Origin: an uncultured Collinsella sp.
Lineage (GTDB): Bacteria > Actinomycetota > Coriobacteriia > Coriobacteriales > Coriobacteriaceae
Reading direction: 5' to 3'
Length of the DNA: 7,463 nt
Assembly: GCA_902494685.1 (NCBI GenBank)
Contig: CABUUE010000072.1
Coordinates: 1-7,463 of the forward strand
Shown: positions 6,193-7,463 of the stretch, one piece after another
How positions within the stretch are numbered: the stretch's first letter is position 1
Layout: each line of letters opens with the position of its first letter
The notes under the pieces: model-generated
Seen by the model: only the letters and a program-made list of their open reading frames with translations
What the model was told of the DNA's origin: nothing
Databases searched by the model: none
Position numbers and translations under genes: made by a program

Positions 6193-6257
6193 CCCCCGAC
6201 GGCTGATAGGAAAATGCCGGGCAGGTGCCGCGGCTGGTAATGTGAGTGCCGAGGGGG
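6193..6257 (+). other. Donor-binding loop of the bridge RNA
   Basis: The closing stem pairs CCCCC (6193-6197) with GGGGG (6253-6257) and, past a small internal loop, CGGC (6200-6203) with GCCG (6248-6251). Inside, ATAGGAA (6206-6212) equals the element's right end 7450-7456, and GTAATG (6237-6242) is the reverse complement of CATTAC (6046-6051) at its left end. An apical helix, GCCG/CGGC plus GGC/GCC around AGGT (6216-6234), separates the guides. Confidence 0.8.
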
Positions 6258-6295
6258 AGGCCATCCGGTCGAACGACTACCGGAAGGATACCACC

Positions 6296-7429
6296 GTGAA
6301 AGCGCCATCCACCAGGCCCGCGGCCGTGCTCGGCCTGGACGTCGGCAAGTCATCGCACTGGGCCTGCCTGGTCGACCGCGACGGGGAGGTGCTGGACAGC
6401 GCCCCCGTCCGCAACAGGGAGGCCGAGCTCGACGCGCTGTTCGCCTCCGCGCCCGCCGGCACGCTCGTCGTCGTCGACCAGTTCCGCAACATAGGGTCCC
6501 TCGCCGTGAGGCGGGCCCGCGCCGCGGGGCTCGGGGTCGCCCACCTGCCCGGGCTAGCCGCCAGCCGCGCCGCGGGCCTGTTCGCCGGCGAGGCCAAGAC
6601 CGACGAGCGCGACGCCGCGGTGATCGCGCGGACCGCCCTGGGCGTGCCGGACTCCCTGTCGGGGGTCCCGGGCCGCGGCGAGGCCCTCGAGGCCGCCCGC
6701 GCCCTCTCGTCGCAGCGCGACCACGTCGTCGCCTGCGCGACCAGGGACAAGAACCGCCTGCGCGCGGTGCTGCTCGAGTCCTGCCCGGCCCTCGAGGCCG
6801 CGGTCGACCTGTCGGACCGGCGGTGGCTGGAGCTGCTCGCCGGGTTCGGCGGGGCGTGGGGGATCGCCCGCTCCGGGGCCGAGGGCCCGCGGGCCGAGGC
6901 CGCCGGGGAGGCCGCGGCCGCCTCCACCGCGCCCCCGCCGGCGCTCGTCGAGGCCGAGAACAGGCAGGTCAGGTTCCTGGCCGCCCGGATATCGGAGGCC
7001 CTCGACGAGGCCGGGGCCCTCGAGGCCGAGACGGCGGCGCTGCTCGAGGGCGACGAGACCTACGCGTGCCTGCTCACCGTGCCCGGCATCGGCCCGAGGA
7101 CCGCGGCGCAGCTCGCGGTGTCGGTCGACATCGGGAGGTTCCCGGACCACGACCACCTGGCCTCGTACTGCGGCATAGCCCCGAGGGTGAGGAGCTCCGG
7201 CACGTCGGTGAGGTCGGTCAGGGCGTCCAGGCGCGGCGACGCGAGGCTCAAGTCCCTGCTGATCTTCTCGTGCAACAGCCTGGTGAGGTCCTCGGGGCGC
7301 TACGGCGAGTACTACCGGGCCTGCAGGGCGCGGGGCATGGGGCACGGGCGGGCGCTCAAGGCCGTCGCGAGGAAGCGGCTCAGGGCGATATACGCCGTGA
7401 TGCGCGACCGGGTGCCCTACCGGGAGTAG
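6296..7429 (+). CDS. IS110-family DEDD recombinase (transposase)
   Basis: A 377-residue recombinase that, in this family, works with a bridge RNA to insert and excise the element through a circular form. The N-terminal RuvC-like (DEDD) domain shows LGLDVGKS (D15), VVVDQFRNIG (D61 at the second acidic position, where many relatives have Glu; an Asp-Gln version is familiar from actinobacterial IS110/IS117-like proteins) and KTDERDA (D103, D106). A helical middle with an Ala-rich segment follows. The C-terminal Transposase_20-type domain contains VPGIGPRTA (about 262-270) and YCGIAPRVRSSGTS, where S300 or S301 before G302 is the likely catalytic serine. The start is GTG 6296, with AAGGA (6284-6288) seven bases upstream. 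The frame is open back to 6023, but that part is the bridge-RNA region and is not coding. Arginine AGG occurs over a dozen times, unlike the CGC-dominated host genes. Confidence 0.95.
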   Translation: MKAPSTRPAAVLGLDVGKSSHWACLVDRDGEVLDSAPVRNREAELDALFASAPAGTLVVVDQFRNIGSLAVRRARAAGLGVAHLPGLAASRAAGLFAGEAKTDERDAAVIARTALGVPDSLSGVPGRGEALEAARALSSQRDHVVACATRDKNRLRAVLLESCPALEAAVDLSDRRWLELLAGFGGAWGIARSGAEGPRAEAAGEAAAASTAPPPALVEAENRQVRFLAARISEALDEAGALEAETAALLEGDETYACLLTVPGIGPRTAAQLAVSVDIGRFPDHDHLASYCGIAPRVRSSGTSVRSVRASRRGDARLKSLLIFSCNSLVRSSGRYGEYYRACRARGMGHGRALKAVARKRLRAIYAVMRDRVPYRE

Positions 7430-7438
7430 CCCCGACGG

Positions 7439-7444
7439 TTGACA
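7439..7444 (+). promoter_or_regulatory. Outward -35 element (TTGACA) in the IS right end
   Basis: A perfect TTGACA points out of the element just after the recombinase stop. In the circular form the right end joins the left end through CA. That places TACAGT (6049-6054) 15 bases downstream as a -10, which would give a junction promoter reading into the bridge RNA and recombinase. The spacer is short, so strength is uncertain. In the integrated state the same -35 could drive host DNA beyond the window. Confidence 0.5.
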
Positions 7445-7456
7445 AAACTATAGGAA

Positions 7457-7463
7457 CACCCAA
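7457..7463 (+). other. Right crossover core (CA) and right target half-site
   Basis: CA (7457-7458) followed by CCCAA is read as the core and the start of the right flank. The whole CACCCAA is complementary to TTGGGTG (6165-6171) in the target-binding loop. Only five bases of host flank are visible before the window ends, so the pairing could extend further. Confidence 0.7.

Larger units (their letters stand above)
6090..6262 (+). ncRNA. Predicted IS110 bridge RNA
   Basis: The non-coding left end can be folded by eye into the architecture known for IS110 bridge RNAs. First comes a 5' stem-loop (6094-6115: GGCG/CGCC and GCCC/GGGC around AGAAC, with one bulged C). Next is a target-binding loop (6125-6184), then a donor-binding loop (6193-6257). 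Each loop carries two guides in the expected order and orientation: left guide identical to the top strand, right guide complementary to it. The four guides are 6138-6145, 6165-6171, 6206-6212 and 6237-6242, and all agree on a CA core. In IS110-group elements this RNA binds the recombinase and specifies both target and donor DNA. Exact 5' and 3' ends are estimates. The 3' end lies close to the recombinase ribosome binding site, so mRNA and bridge RNA may overlap. Confidence 0.85.
6046..7458 (+). mobile_element. IS110-family insertion sequence
   Basis: A complete-looking IS110-group element. The ends are placed at the CA dinucleotide present at both junctions (6046-6047 and 7457-7458), and are supported by four guide matches in the left end. 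The unit with one CA copy is 1411 bases. It has a roughly 250-base non-coding left end, the recombinase gene, and a right end of about 27 bases. There are no classical terminal inverted repeats or target duplication beyond the core, as usual for the family. GGTTGACAA (7437-7445) and the complement of TTGTCAGCC (6060-6068) match at eight of nine positions at similar distances from the two ends. Base and codon use differ from the host genes (many AGG arginines, CCG and GGG), indicating acquisition from elsewhere. The recombinase frame is intact, so the element may be active. Confidence 0.9.

Noticed and set aside
6023..6295. N-terminal extension of the recombinase to a TTG at 6023
   Set aside because: This would make the host flank and the bridge-RNA region coding. 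The family's N-terminus begins just before LGLDVGKS, and GTG 6296 has a well-placed AAGGA.
1..7463. CRISPR array, tRNA or rRNA genes
   Set aside because: No regularly spaced direct repeats, and no tRNA- or rRNA-like conserved segments were seen on either strand.

Overview
The window is high-GC DNA whose genes look like those of a gut Coriobacteriia bacterium, most likely Collinsella or a close relative. This rests on GC-rich codon use dominated by CGC/GCC/GAC, Actinobacteria-like versions of the membrane and cell-envelope families, and the gene combination. The assignment is inference from reading, not from a database search.

Layout. Positions 1-230 are a relatively AT-rich regulatory region with three consecutive small dyads. 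Then follow, all on the + strand: a PAQR/hemolysin-III membrane protein (231-914); a CNNM/CBS/CorC-type divalent cation transporter (1028-2401); a protein resembling the N-terminal domain of cyanophycin synthetase, standing alone with an acidic tail (2426-3259); a YtxH-type membrane-anchored small protein with its own promoter and 5' UTR hairpin (3396-3785); a PRC-barrel protein overlapping it by one base (3785-4540); a strong hairpin (4562-4591); and a membrane-anchored NodB/polysaccharide-deacetylase-fold protein (4613-6019) whose metal-binding and catalytic positions are largely replaced. Most of this is envelope and ion-homeostasis housekeeping. The pairs 1028/2426 and 3396/3785 look co-transcribed.

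The right end (6046-7458) is an IS110-family insertion sequence in a foreign codon style (frequent AGG). It consists of a long non-coding left end, a 377-aa DEDD recombinase starting at GTG 6296, and a short right end just before the window stops. The left end can be read as a bridge RNA. A 5' stem-loop is followed by two large internal loops, each closed by a long stem. The first loop carries 8 nt identical to the left flank and 7 nt complementary to the right flank. The second carries 7 nt identical to the element's right end and 6 nt complementary to its left end. All four segments place the crossover at the same dinucleotide, CA (6046-6047 and 7457-7458). The inferred uninterrupted target is AAGAACGTC-CA-CCCAA. 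This RNA-guided recombination module, with both target and donor guides readable by eye, is the most notable content of the window.
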